Part shown: one piece after another, positions 56,279 through 64,000 of the stretch
Numbering within the stretch: the first letter of the stretch is position 1
Layout: every line of letters begins with the position of its first letter
Source: Methanoculleus marisnigri JR1
GTDB lineage: Archaea > Halobacteriota > Methanomicrobia > Methanomicrobiales > Methanoculleaceae
Direction: 5' to 3'
Length of the DNA stretch: 64,000 bases
Assembly: GCF_000015825.1 (NCBI RefSeq)
Contig: NC_009051.1
Location: 1-64,000, forward strand
Notes under the pieces: model-generated
Told to the model about the DNA's origin: nothing
Seen by the model: only the letters and a program-made list of their open reading frames with translations
Database searches by the model: none
Position numbers and translations under genes: made by a program

Positions 56279-57963
56279 AGCCCCTTCCTTTTTCCCGAAT
56301 TCCGTTCTCGCTGCCATGCCGGCAGCCGCTGCAGCCTCTCGTAGTATTTGGCCGCTTCGGCGGGACGGTCGAGATTTATGAGGGCCACCGCCTTCCCGTT
56401 GAGCGCTTCGATGTCGTCGGGGCTCGCGGCGAGCGCCAGGTCGTAGCACTCGAGAGCCTCTTCGGAGCGCTCCAGGATCACGAGTGCGTTCCCCATCGTG
56501 TTCCAGACCTCGGCTCTCGCGGGATCGATCTCGAGCACATGGGCATAGCAGGTGACGGCCTCGCTGTACCGCCCGAGGACGAAGAGCGCGACCCCTTTAT
56601 TGTACCAGGCGTCCGCGTTCTCCGGGTGGGCCAGGAGTTCCTGGTCGTAGCATACGAGCGCCTTGTCGTAATGTGACAGAACGGAGAGAACGCTCGCTTT
56701 GTTGTTCCAGACCCGGCGGTTCTCCGGGTCGATCTCAAGCGCCCGCTCGTAACAGACGAGTGCCTCCTCGTAGTGCTTGAGGTGGTAAAGTGCGTTGCCG
56801 CAGTTGTTCCAGGCTACGGCGTTCTCGGGATTCAGCCTGACCACGGCCCGGTAGCAGTCGATCGCGGCCTCGCAGTTCCCGAGGGCGTAGTAACTCTCGC
56901 CCCGGTAGTATTCTGCGTCAGTGTGACCGGGCTGGAGTTTGAGCGCCTGACTGAGGCACTCTATCGCATCTCCGTAGCGCTTCAGGGTAAAGTAGAGCAG
57001 GCCCTTCTGGTGCCAGATCTCCGCGTCGACGGCGTTCACCCGGAGCGCCCGGTCGAAGCAGGCGAGCGAGAGGTCGTAGCGTTTCAGCTTCTTCAGCACC
57101 GTGGCCTTGTGATTCCAGATACCGGGATAATCGGGGTTGATCCGGAACGCCCGCTCGTAGCAGTCGAGCGCCTCTTCGTAACGCTCCAGATTCTGCAGTG
57201 CGCGGCCCCGGTTGTACCAGGTCTCGGCGTCGTCGGGGCGGAGGGCGATCGCCCGGTCGAAGCACCCGATTGCCTCGTCGTAGCGCTTGAGCGCCGAAAG
57301 CGCGCATCCCCGGTTGTACCAGGTCTCGGCGTGGTTCGGGTCGATGGCGACGGCCTGGCCGTAGGAGGCGATCGCGTCCTCGTAGCGGGAGAGGAGGGTC
57401 TCGATGGTCCCTCTGGCGTACCAGGCGTTCGCGTTTTTTGGCTCGAGCGCGACCACCCGGTCGTAGCACTCGATCGCCGCCTCGTATCGGCGTTCGGCGG
57501 CAAGCGCCGTGCCGCGAGCGAGCCAGGCATCGATCCGGTTCGGTTCGAGCGCGACCACCCGGTCGTAGCACTCGATTGCCTCGGGGGAAAGCCCGATCTT
57601 TCTGAGGGCGTGGCCCCGGATGAACCAGGCGTTCGCGGAGTCCGGCGCGAGTTTCACCGCCTGGCCGCAGGAACCAATCGCCTCCCGGCACTCCCCGAGG
57701 TCGTAGAGCGTCTGCCCCCGGGCCAGCCAGAACCGGCCGCAGGTCGGGTCGATCCTGACCACCTGGTCGAAGCATTCGAGCGCTTCCCGGTGGCGCCGGG
57801 CGGCCGCGAGGGCAAGCCCTTTATGGTACCAGGCGTCGCCGGCGCCGGTGTTCTGGCGGATGGCCTGGTCGTAGCACTCGACGGCCCGGTCGTACTGCCC
57901 CTGCTCGGCGTATGCACGCCCTTTTTTGCACCAGGCCTCGACGCTCTTCCAGGGGAGTTCCAT
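56275..57963 (-). CDS. Protein of sixteen tandem TPR repeats
   Basis: A 562-residue protein made almost wholly of sixteen 34-residue tetratricopeptide repeats (each beginning like DAWYNKGVALFVLGRYSEA and ending like CYDRALEIDP). No catalytic domain or signal peptide is present. It should form a right-handed superhelical scaffold for protein complexes. ATG 57963 begins just before the first repeat. Upstream is divergent radC. Confidence 0.93.
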   Translation of the reverse strand: MELPWKSVEAWCKKGRAYAEQGQYDRAVECYDQAIRQNTGAGDAWYHKGLALAAARRHREALECFDQVVRIDPTCGRFWLARGQTLYDLGECREAIGSCGQAVKLAPDSANAWFIRGHALRKIGLSPEAIECYDRVVALEPNRIDAWLARGTALAAERRYEAAIECYDRVVALEPKNANAWYARGTIETLLSRYEDAIASYGQAVAIDPNHAETWYNRGCALSALKRYDEAIGCFDRAIALRPDDAETWYNRGRALQNLERYEEALDCYERAFRINPDYPGIWNHKATVLKKLKRYDLSLACFDRALRVNAVDAEIWHQKGLLYFTLKRYGDAIECLSQALKLQPGHTDAEYYRGESYYALGNCEAAIDCYRAVVRLNPENAVAWNNCGNALYHLKHYEEALVCYERALEIDPENRRVWNNKASVLSVLSHYDKALVCYDQELLAHPENADAWYNKGVALFVLGRYSEAVTCYAHVLEIDPARAEVWNTMGNALVILERSEEALECYDLALAASPDDIEALNGKAVALINLDRPAEAAKYYERLQRLPAWQRERNSGKRKGL

Positions 57964-58162
57964 TTCGTGAGAGATAGCGCCACCGGGTAAAAAAGCGTTT
58001 CGATAGAGTTCGCAAGGATCTCTCTTGCCGGAAGAAAAACCTCGCTCCACAGTCTCTCCTCCCCGGATTCGGGCCGGGCAGGTCCGCCGGATCGATTGGC
58101 AACGTATACATGCTCCGGGATCAAAACCGGAAATCACGGTATCCCTGGCGGGCCGGCTGAGT

Positions 58163-58834
58163 ATGAGAAAGAGGATGCGAGACACCCCGAACCGCGATCG
58201 CCCGCGCGAGAGACTGGCAGCACGAGGACCGGAGGCTCTCACCGATGCCGAACTGCTCGCCCTTCTCCTCGGGCGCGGCACGAAGGGGCGGGACGTCTGG
58301 CAGGTCGCGGGCGACGTCGAACGCTGCCTGAAACGTGCCGAAGGTTGCCCTTCTTATGACGATCTCCTCGGAATAGACGGGGTCGGGTCGGCGAAAGCCT
58401 GCGAGATCATGGCCTGCTTCGAACTCGGCCGGAGATACTTCGGGGACGACGGGGTCTCCGGGCACCGGATCGCCCGCCCCGAGGACGTGCTCCCCCTGGT
58501 CACGGAATGGCGGGACAAGAAGCAGGAGTACTTCTTCTGCATCACCTTAAACGGTGCCGGCGCTGTGATCGAGCGGCGGATCGTCACCGTCGGAATCCTG
58601 AACCAGAGCCTCGTCCACCCCCGGGAGGTCTTTTCCGATGCGATCACCGACCGTGCGGCCTCGGTCATCCTGGTCCATAACCATCCTTCGGGCACGCTCG
58701 AGCCGTCCGCCCAGGATCTCGCCATCACCCGGCAGCTCGTCGAGGCCGGATCGATCCTCGGCATCCGGGTGCTCGACCACATCATCGTCACGAAGAACGG
58801 CTGCGCGAGCTTAAAAGAACTCGGGCACCTGTAA
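58163..58834 (+). CDS. radC: RadC/JAB-domain protein
   Basis: A 223-residue protein with an N-terminal helix-hairpin-helix-like region (LTDAELLALLLGRG, GIDGVGSAKACEI) and a C-terminal JAMM metal site (VHNHPSGTLEPSAQD). RadC-type proteins are widespread in bacteria and rare in archaea; despite the name, a repair role is not established. ATG 58163 is chosen; the open frame back to 58025 reads through the start region of the TPR gene. Possible transfer from bacteria. Confidence 0.9.
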   Translation: MRKRMRDTPNRDRPRERLAARGPEALTDAELLALLLGRGTKGRDVWQVAGDVERCLKRAEGCPSYDDLLGIDGVGSAKACEIMACFELGRRYFGDDGVSGHRIARPEDVLPLVTEWRDKKQEYFFCITLNGAGAVIERRIVTVGILNQSLVHPREVFSDAITDRAASVILVHNHPSGTLEPSAQDLAITRQLVEAGSILGIRVLDHIIVTKNGCASLKELGHL

Positions 58835-59140
58835 CGGCGGGGACGTAATCCGCGAGGCCGCCGGATCGAAAAAGTTATATTTATCTAACATTATGTTAGA
58901 TATATATAACAGGTGGAGCGATGGATACGCGATACGGGTTACGATGGGCGTGCCGGCGGCGCGTGCGAGGGTCGCCATGCGGTACGGGGGTCCGGGGCCG
59001 AACCACCCCTGTCCCCCGCTTTGAGCCGAACCCTGTCGGAGGATCGCGGAAATCCGGTGAATATCCCCGCATTCGGCATCACTATCCTGAAAAAGGTTTA
59101 TACCTTCCCGTCGGCCAAGAGTATACGAGGCATACTTACC
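58835..59140. promoter_or_regulatory. Intergenic region with a long palindrome before the Yip1-like gene
   Basis: A 37-base near-perfect palindrome lies at 58874-58910. A possible small ORF (58921-59172) with a good ribosome binding site but poor codon use follows. A TATA-like AAAAAGGTTTATACC (59090-59104) lies in front of the Yip1-like gene. No other feature is seen. Confidence 0.5.
58874..58910. promoter_or_regulatory. 37-base near-perfect palindrome
   Basis: GTTATAT and ATATAAC form the outer arms, TATCTAACAT and ATGTTAGATA the inner ones, with one central base and one mismatched pair. This is probably the binding site of a dimeric or tetrameric regulator, such as a metal-dependent DtxR/MntR-type protein. 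Confidence 0.65.
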
Positions 59141-59797
59141 ATGGATACTGGATTTCTCCGGGTGTTGTTTGATCCCGGGCGTTTCTTTGAAGCGCGCATG
59201 CAGGACAGACCGAGCCTGAAGATACCGGCGCTGATCGCAGTCGTCATGGGGCTGATCGGTGCGGTCTCGGTCATACCGATGACGGATATAACCATGGCCA
59301 TGCTTCCCGCAGAGATGCAGGGCCTCGGGCTGCTCATGACGATCATCTCCGCCGGCGTTGCCTTCGTCGGCGGGCTCCTGGGCTGGATCATCTACGGTTT
59401 CGTCTTCCACCTCGTCTCGATGGTCTTCAAGGGTCAGGGCCCCCTCGAGCGGACGATGGAGTTCACCGGCTACGGTCTCCTCCCTCAGGTATTCGGGGGG
59501 ATCATCGGGACCTACTTCTCCTTCCAGCTCCTCTCGGGCCTGAACATCCCGCCCATGACAAGCCCCGAGCAGATGGTGGAGTTCTCCGAGGAACTGGTGA
59601 GCGTTCTCGCGACCGATCCTCTGGCGCAGATCGCCGGGATCGTGACCATCCTCTTCACGATCTGGAGTGCGAACATCTGGGTCTTCGGTATGAAGCACGC
59701 GCGGAACCTCTCCACGCGGGACGCGGTTCTCACCGTCGGGATACCCGTGGGGCTTTATATCCTCTATCTGCTCATCAAACTTGCCGGATGGCTGTAA
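59141..59797 (+). CDS. Yip1-family membrane protein
   Basis: A 218-residue protein with about five hydrophobic helices. The N-terminal FLRVLFDPGRFFEARM segment precedes the first helix, as in archaeal and bacterial Yip1 proteins. Its job in prokaryotes is unknown. It lies one base before the adhesion-type protein gene and in the same direction as the MacB-like transporter, so all four genes may form an operon. Confidence 0.85.
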   Translation: MDTGFLRVLFDPGRFFEARMQDRPSLKIPALIAVVMGLIGAVSVIPMTDITMAMLPAEMQGLGLLMTIISAGVAFVGGLLGWIIYGFVFHLVSMVFKGQGPLERTMEFTGYGLLPQVFGGIIGTYFSFQLLSGLNIPPMTSPEQMVEFSEELVSVLATDPLAQIAGIVTILFTIWSANIWVFGMKHARNLSTRDAVLTVGIPVGLYILYLLIKLAGWL

Positions 59798-59798
59798 C

Positions 59799-60941
59799 AT
59801 GAAACCACTCAACGTTTTGATTATATCACTCCTCTGTGCCGCGATAGCCCTCGTTGCACCGGTTAGCGCTGCCCCTGCAGACCTCACCGTGGTCTCCTCG
59901 TCTCTCGACCCCATGGTCCTGATGAAAGGGGACACCGGGACGCTGACGGTAGTGATCCAGAACAACGGCGCCGAGCCGGTCGCGATCCGGAACGCCCGGC
60001 TCTACGGCAGCGGGGTCGTGCCGTTGAGCGACCCCTACCCCTCGGTCGGGGAGCTCGGCGCCGGGAACAGCAAGACGTTCACCTTCACCGTCCGGGCGGA
60101 CGGGGGCGAGGGGACGTTCTACCCCCAGTTCGTGCTCGACTTCCGGGACGCCGGCAGCCTGCGCTACCCGGTCCCGGTCCAGGTCGAGGATACCCCGCTC
60201 AGCGCGTCGGTGATCGAGAAGCCGGACGCCTTCTCCGCGTCGCGGACGGCCGACATCACCGTCCGGGTGGGCAACCCGCGGCCGAACGCCGCCTCGGGCG
60301 TCCAGGTGATCCCGCAGGGGAGCGACTTTACCGTCACCCCGACCGGCGGGTTCATCGGGGCGCTCGCCCCCGACGCGTCCGGGACGGTCACGTTCAACCT
60401 GACGCCCACTGCGGAGACGGACGTCACGTTCCAGGTGGTCTGGCGCAACGGGATCAACACCCATACCGCCGACCTCGTGCTGCCGGTCGCGTTCGGCGAG
60501 GACAAGAAGCAGGCCGACCCCGTCATCACCAACGTCGAGGTCACGCCGATCGCCGGGGGCTACCGGATCGTGGGCGACGTCATGAACGCCGGCCTCGAGT
60601 CCGCCCGGTCGGTGCTCGTCACCCCCGGGTCGCCCGCGACGCCCATCGACCCGTTCCGGGTCTACGTCGTCGGGACGCTTGACCCCGACGACATCTCGTC
60701 GTTCGAGGTGACGTTTACGACCGACGGAACCGTGGAGGAGATCCCGGTCGTCGTCGAGTACCGGGACGCCGACGGGAACCGCTACACGTCGACGCGGATG
60801 GTCGGGCTCGGCAACACAGCGGCCGCCCCGCTCGACGAGCAGCGGGAGGACGGCGGGTTCCCGGTTGTCGGGTTCATCGTCGTCGTGCTCGTCGCGCTCG
60901 GGATCGCCGGAGCAGTCTATTACTCGTGGAAGCGGACGTAA
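59799..60941 (+). CDS. Secreted S-layer-like protein with CARDB-type repeats (COG1361)
   Basis: A 380-residue surface protein. Residues 1-25 form a signal peptide ending near VSAAPADL. Three or so beta-sandwich repeats (NNGAEPVAIRNARLYGSG-type and VMNAGLESARSVLV-type) follow, and a C-terminal helix (about 352-373) ends in KRT. ATG 59799 is one base after the Yip1 gene. Placed before an ABC transporter pair, it may be an outer-face partner of that transporter. Confidence 0.88.
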   Translation: MKPLNVLIISLLCAAIALVAPVSAAPADLTVVSSSLDPMVLMKGDTGTLTVVIQNNGAEPVAIRNARLYGSGVVPLSDPYPSVGELGAGNSKTFTFTVRADGGEGTFYPQFVLDFRDAGSLRYPVPVQVEDTPLSASVIEKPDAFSASRTADITVRVGNPRPNAASGVQVIPQGSDFTVTPTGGFIGALAPDASGTVTFNLTPTAETDVTFQVVWRNGINTHTADLVLPVAFGEDKKQADPVITNVEVTPIAGGYRIVGDVMNAGLESARSVLVTPGSPATPIDPFRVYVVGTLDPDDISSFEVTFTTDGTVEEIPVVVEYRDADGNRYTSTRMVGLGNTAAAPLDEQREDGGFPVVGFIVVVLVALGIAGAVYYSWKRT

Positions 60942-60946
60942 CGACG

Positions 60947-61615
60947 ATGCCGGTCATCAGTTTCGAGAACGTGACAAAGGTCTACCCCCTCCCGGCGGGC
61001 GACGTCGTGGCGCTGGCCGGGGTGGATCTCGCCATCGAGAAGGGCGAGTTCGTCCTGATCATGGGCCCCTCGGGGTCGGGGAAGTCGACGCTCTTGAACA
61101 TCATGGGCTCGCTCGACGTTCCGACCTCAGGCGAGGTCACGATCGCCGAAAAGCGGATCGGCGGGATGGACGACGACGACCTGACCCTTCTGCGGCGTGA
61201 CCATATCGGGTTCGTCTTCCAGCAGTTCAACCTGATCCCGCTGCTTTCGATCGTCGAGAACGTCGAATACCCCCTGATCCTGAAAGGCCGGCAGAACGGC
61301 ACCCGGGAACGGGCGGAAGAAGTCCTCCAGGCGGTCGGGATCGAGAAGACCCATTTCACCCATAAGCCGGGTGAAATCTCCGGCGGGCAGCAGCAGCGCG
61401 TGGCGATTGCCCGCGCGCTCGTCAACGACCCCGCCTTCCTCCTCTGTGACGAACCGACCGGAAACCTGGACTCGAAGACCGGGACCGCCATCATGACCCT
61501 CCTCGACCGGATGAATCGCGAGGAGGGCAAGACCGTCGTCATGGTCACCCACGACCCCCGGATGACCGAATACGCCGACCGCACCATCCGCCTCGTCGAC
61601 GGGAGGATCGCATGA
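60947..61615 (+). CDS. MacB/LolD-type ABC transporter ATP-binding protein
   Basis: A 222-residue ATPase with Walker A GPSGSGKST, the Q-loop QQFNLIPLLS, signature ISGGQQQR and Walker B LLCDEPTGNLD, in the MacB/LolD class. ATG 60947 is 5 bases after the surface protein gene. It overlaps the permease by ATGA. Confidence 0.95.
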   Translation: MPVISFENVTKVYPLPAGDVVALAGVDLAIEKGEFVLIMGPSGSGKSTLLNIMGSLDVPTSGEVTIAEKRIGGMDDDDLTLLRRDHIGFVFQQFNLIPLLSIVENVEYPLILKGRQNGTRERAEEVLQAVGIEKTHFTHKPGEISGGQQQRVAIARALVNDPAFLLCDEPTGNLDSKTGTAIMTLLDRMNREEGKTVVMVTHDPRMTEYADRTIRLVDGRIA

Positions 61616-62757
61616 CGTTCTTCGACCTCGCCCGCCGGAATGTCACCCGTCACTGGCTCCGGTCGTCCCTTGCGGTCATCGGGATCGTCATCGGCGTCAT
61701 CGCGATCGCCTCCCTCGGCATCATGGGCAACAGCATCGGCCTGATGTTCGGCGATATGGTCAGCGACGTCGGCGACACCCTCATCGTCTCCCCGGCGACG
61801 GGCGTGGGCGGCGGGAAACTCACCGAGCGGCAGGTGGACGACATCGCGCGGGCGGTCGGATCCAATGTGGTCATACCGTTCTCAAGCACCGCCGACAGGA
61901 TATTCGTCGGCGAAAAAGAGAGCGTCGCGATGATCTACGCGATCCCCGCCGGCGATATCGCCGGTCTGCTCGACGTGGAGTCCGGAGCCTACCTGAAGGA
62001 GACCGGTGCCGGATGCCTGATCGGGAGCGAGCTTGCCGCGAACAGCAGGGAGAACGGCCTGAAGCTCGGCGCCCGGGTCCGGATGGGCGATGAGACCCTT
62101 CGGGTGGTCGGCGTGCTCAAGGAGCGGGGGATGGGGTTCGACATCAACCCCGACTACGCCATCATCGTGCCTTACTCCTGGTACTCGAGCCATTACGACG
62201 AGGACGATTACGACCAGGTGATCGTGAAGGTCAGGGACGTCAACGACATCGACGCGGTCAAGGAGTCGATCGAGCAGAGGATGAACCGGCGGGAGGACGT
62301 CGTCAACGTCATGGACACCCGCGGGATCCTCGAGAGCATCTTTGAGGCCACCGGGTCGATCACGGTCTTTTTGGCGGGGATCGGCGCGATATCGCTCCTC
62401 GTCGCCGGGGTCTCGATCCTGAATGTGATGCTGATGTCGGTCACCGAGCGGATCAAGGAGATCGGCGTTCTCCGGAGCATCGGCACCCGTCGCGGCGAGG
62501 TGATGCGGATGTTCATCTACGAGGCGCTCGTCCTCGGCCTTGCAGGCGCCGTCCTCGGCGGTGTGCTCAGTTTCTGCGCCGGCTACCTGGTGACGGCGAT
62601 CTTCGTCGGGAACGCGGACTACCTCTTCGACCCGACGAGCCTCCTCTACATCGTCTTCGGGATGGCCTTCGGCGTCATCACGAGCGTGGCGTCCGGCCTC
62701 TACCCGGCCTGGAAGGCGGCGCACCTGAACCCGATCCAGGCCCTGCGCCACGAGTGA
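61612..62757 (+). CDS. MacB-like ABC transporter permease
   Basis: A 381-residue permease with an N-terminal helix, a large external MacB-PCD domain (about 50-245) and three C-terminal FtsX-type helices (LMSVTERIKEIGVLRSIGTR). MacB-type transporters work by mechanotransmission on an external partner; the preceding S-layer-like protein is a candidate. It ends 4 bases before the convergent GerW-like gene. Confidence 0.94.
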   Translation: MTFFDLARRNVTRHWLRSSLAVIGIVIGVIAIASLGIMGNSIGLMFGDMVSDVGDTLIVSPATGVGGGKLTERQVDDIARAVGSNVVIPFSSTADRIFVGEKESVAMIYAIPAGDIAGLLDVESGAYLKETGAGCLIGSELAANSRENGLKLGARVRMGDETLRVVGVLKERGMGFDINPDYAIIVPYSWYSSHYDEDDYDQVIVKVRDVNDIDAVKESIEQRMNRREDVVNVMDTRGILESIFEATGSITVFLAGIGAISLLVAGVSILNVMLMSVTERIKEIGVLRSIGTRRGEVMRMFIYEALVLGLAGAVLGGVLSFCAGYLVTAIFVGNADYLFDPTSLLYIVFGMAFGVITSVASGLYPAWKAAHLNPIQALRHE

Positions 62758-62761
62758 CGGC

Positions 62762-63025
62762 CTACCCCGAACACTTCTCTTTTTCCCGCTCGATATCCCC
62801 GCGCAGTTCGCCGATCAGGTCGTTGATCCCCCGGGGCGCACCCGGGAGGAGGGCAAGGTATTCCCGCTCCCCTTCGGCGAAGAGGAGCGCAACCGGGGTC
62901 AGGCTGACCACGGCCGTCCCTCCCGCACAGATCGAGAACGCCCTGATGAGAGGGATGATGCACCGGCCGCCTGCCATGCGACCGCCGCCGACGACGAGAT
63001 CGGTCGCTTCAGGCACCCGGAGCAC
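62762..63025 (-). CDS. Short GerW/YtfJ-like protein
   Basis: An 87-residue protein whose core (DLVVGGGRMAGGRCIIPLIR, AVVSLTPVALLF) resembles the central GerW/YtfJ domain in reduced form. It may start at GTG 63025 or GTG 63016. It overlaps the DUF2953 gene by 17 bases. It seems to be a shortened paralog of the GerW-like gene at the window end. Confidence 0.65.
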   Translation of the reverse strand: MLRVPEATDLVVGGGRMAGGRCIIPLIRAFSICAGGTAVVSLTPVALLFAEGEREYLALLPGAPRGINDLIGELRGDIEREKEKCSG

Positions 63026-63683
63026 CTCTTCCCGATACCTGGCGGAGCCGTTCTCGCACCGGTTTTTTCAAAAGAGCCCTCGCGACCGCGATGAGGATCA
63101 GGAGCGGCCGGCGGATCTGCAGCCGGAGTATGAAGGTGCCTTCGAAGACCTCGCGGTCGAAGACCGGGGTCATCACGAAGTCGATCGCCTCCGCCGGCCA
63201 GAGCGCGTAACGGGCGGCGGTGCAGTAGCCGTACACGACGCCGGTGTCGGCGGGGCTCTCGAGGCCGAGGATGATATCCCCCCGGAGCGTTTCAAGGCGG
63301 AGAGACCGGTAGACGGTTTCGAGGATCCTCCAGAGATGCGGCCAGAGGTCGCCCGCGGCGTCGAGGTAGTCCCGCACCGATTGGACCGGTTTTCGCTCTT
63401 CCTCTTTCTTCTCTTCCTCCGGCTCCGCCGCCGCCAGCTCCCCCAGATCCCTGGTCATGACCCGGCGGCCGACGAGGAGGATCTCGAGCACCTGCTCGTC
63501 GTCGCCGACCCGGACCCTCGCCTCCGCGATGCCCCAGGCTACGGTTGCCGTCGCCCGGGCTCTCTCCCGACTGCAGTCGGCGACCGTCGAGACGGTCACC
63601 GGAACCAGATAGAGGGCCAGCAGAAGAGCGAGGAGGATGACGGCGACGGCGAGCAGGATGACGAAGAGAAGGGTCGCGGCCAT
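63009..63683 (-). CDS. DUF2953 family membrane-associated protein
   Basis: A 224-residue protein with a long N-terminal hydrophobic helix (about 4-28) followed by a mostly soluble domain (LETLRGDIILGLESPADTGVVYGY is typical). A Glu/Lys-rich insert lies near 85-95. DUF2953 (YtfI) neighbours GerW (YtfJ) in Bacillus as well. ATG 63683 is clear. Confidence 0.85.
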   Translation of the reverse strand: MAATLLFVILLAVAVILLALLLALYLVPVTVSTVADCSRERARATATVAWGIAEARVRVGDDEQVLEILLVGRRVMTRDLGELAAAEPEEEKKEEERKPVQSVRDYLDAAGDLWPHLWRILETVYRSLRLETLRGDIILGLESPADTGVVYGYCTAARYALWPAEAIDFVMTPVFDREVFEGTFILRLQIRRPLLILIAVARALLKKPVRERLRQVSGRGAPGA

Positions 63684-63704
63684 GGAATGGAGGTGAAGAG
63701 AACC

Positions 63705-64000
63705 TTATGCCTCTCCTTCACCGCCGATCGGGATCTCCTTTCCTTCCGGTGCCGGGGACGTTCTGCCGCCCTTGTGCTGCTGCAGCATCTCGGAGCCCTT
63801 CTCGAGCACCCGCTCGACGTGGGGGCCGACCGCTTCCCCGATCGTCGAGATGACCTCGGCGATCTCGCTCTTCTTCTTCAGCGACACCACCTGGACACCC
63901 TCGGGGCCGGGGACACCTCTGGTGATGATGATCAGGGCGACGGCCGATATGCCGCCTCCACCTCCACTTGCGGATCCGGATCCGCCGGCAGGGCTGCCTT
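63705..64000 (-). CDS. GerW/YtfJ family protein, cut by the window end
   Basis: The frame stays open to the end of the window. Visible are a Gly/Ser-rich GSASGGGGGISAVALIIITR stretch and a C-terminal helix (VVSLKKKSEIAEVISTIGEAV) followed by a charged tail. This matches the end of GerW/YtfJ proteins. The N-terminal part lies outside the window. Confidence 0.8.
   Translation of the reverse strand, partial: GSPAGGSGSASGGGGGISAVALIIITRGVPGPEGVQVVSLKKKSEIAEVISTIGEAVGPHVERVLEKGSEMLQQHKGGRTSPAPEGKEIPIGGEGEA

Noticed and set aside
58921-59172. Small ORF after the 37-base palindrome with a GGTGGAG site
   Set aside because: Its codon use is unlike neighbouring genes, it overlaps the Yip1-like start and its promoter, and it has no recognisable motif. 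Not listed as a gene, though not excluded.

Overview
The window looks like chromosomal DNA of a GC-rich methanogenic archaeon, most likely Methanomicrobiales (Methanoculleus-like). The indicators are Orc1/Cdc6 with origin recognition boxes, the archaeal DNA polymerase D small subunit, an archaeal-type signal peptidase, two coenzyme F420 precursor (CofH) genes, archaeal riboflavin synthase, a CobN-ExbB-DUF2149-DUF2162 cluster, TATA-like promoters, and dense operons joined by ATGA/GTGA overlaps. The lineage call is inference from gene content; no rRNA or tRNA gene was seen.

Layout. 1-4065: a probable replication origin. A T-rich block and origin recognition boxes lie on both sides of an orc1/cdc6, Lrp regulator and aminotransferase block. 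4066-8160: metabolic genes (purA, a Trm112-like protein, cbiB, pdxS, pdxT). 8169-16833: a thiol/metalloid-type island with two ArsR paralogs, a TauE-like exporter, a Cys-rich mini-protein, two YraQ/ArsP-type permeases, two thioredoxin-like proteins, a DGC-DUF2703 fusion, a DrrAB-type ABC exporter and a second DUF2703 protein. Matching TTTCA-N8-TGAAA operators sit at three of its promoters. 17082-28259: the most unusual locus, with three FepB/BtuF-type solute-binding proteins, one FecCD-type ABC importer, three different methyltransferases, a DUF4213/DUF364 protein, and an AmrS-like radical SAM enzyme whose C-terminus is half of a solute-binding protein. I read it as a candidate undescribed system for making or remodelling and importing a metal chelate or corrinoid-like ligand.

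28607-34378: an NTPase, a DUF5714 protein, cyclophilin, a stand-alone RNase III domain, and an acetyl-CoA synthetase/OFA-transporter pair suited to acetate assimilation. 34686-41239: a surface-anchored CobN-like giant protein preceded by an ExbB/ExbD-like motor pair and DUF2162, which suggests an ion-gradient-driven extracytoplasmic cobalt/corrinoid system. 41423-45824: membrane pyrophosphatase, Pol D small subunit and signal peptidase. 45850-48770: two cofH paralogs with near-identical 5' ends, separated by degenerate repeats and a gene fragment. 48888-58834: DUF1328, flavodoxin-like reductase, GIY-YIG nuclease, metallo-beta-lactamase protein, thiC, an ArsC-like protein lacking its nucleophilic cysteine, purE, aminotransferases, ribC, ribH, a 16-TPR protein and RadC. 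59141-64000: Yip1-like protein, a secreted adhesion-type protein with a MacB-like ABC pair, and a GerW/DUF2953 set known mainly from spore-forming bacteria.

Start sites were chosen by eye from Shine-Dalgarno matches, family start patterns and operon overlaps. No homology search was run.
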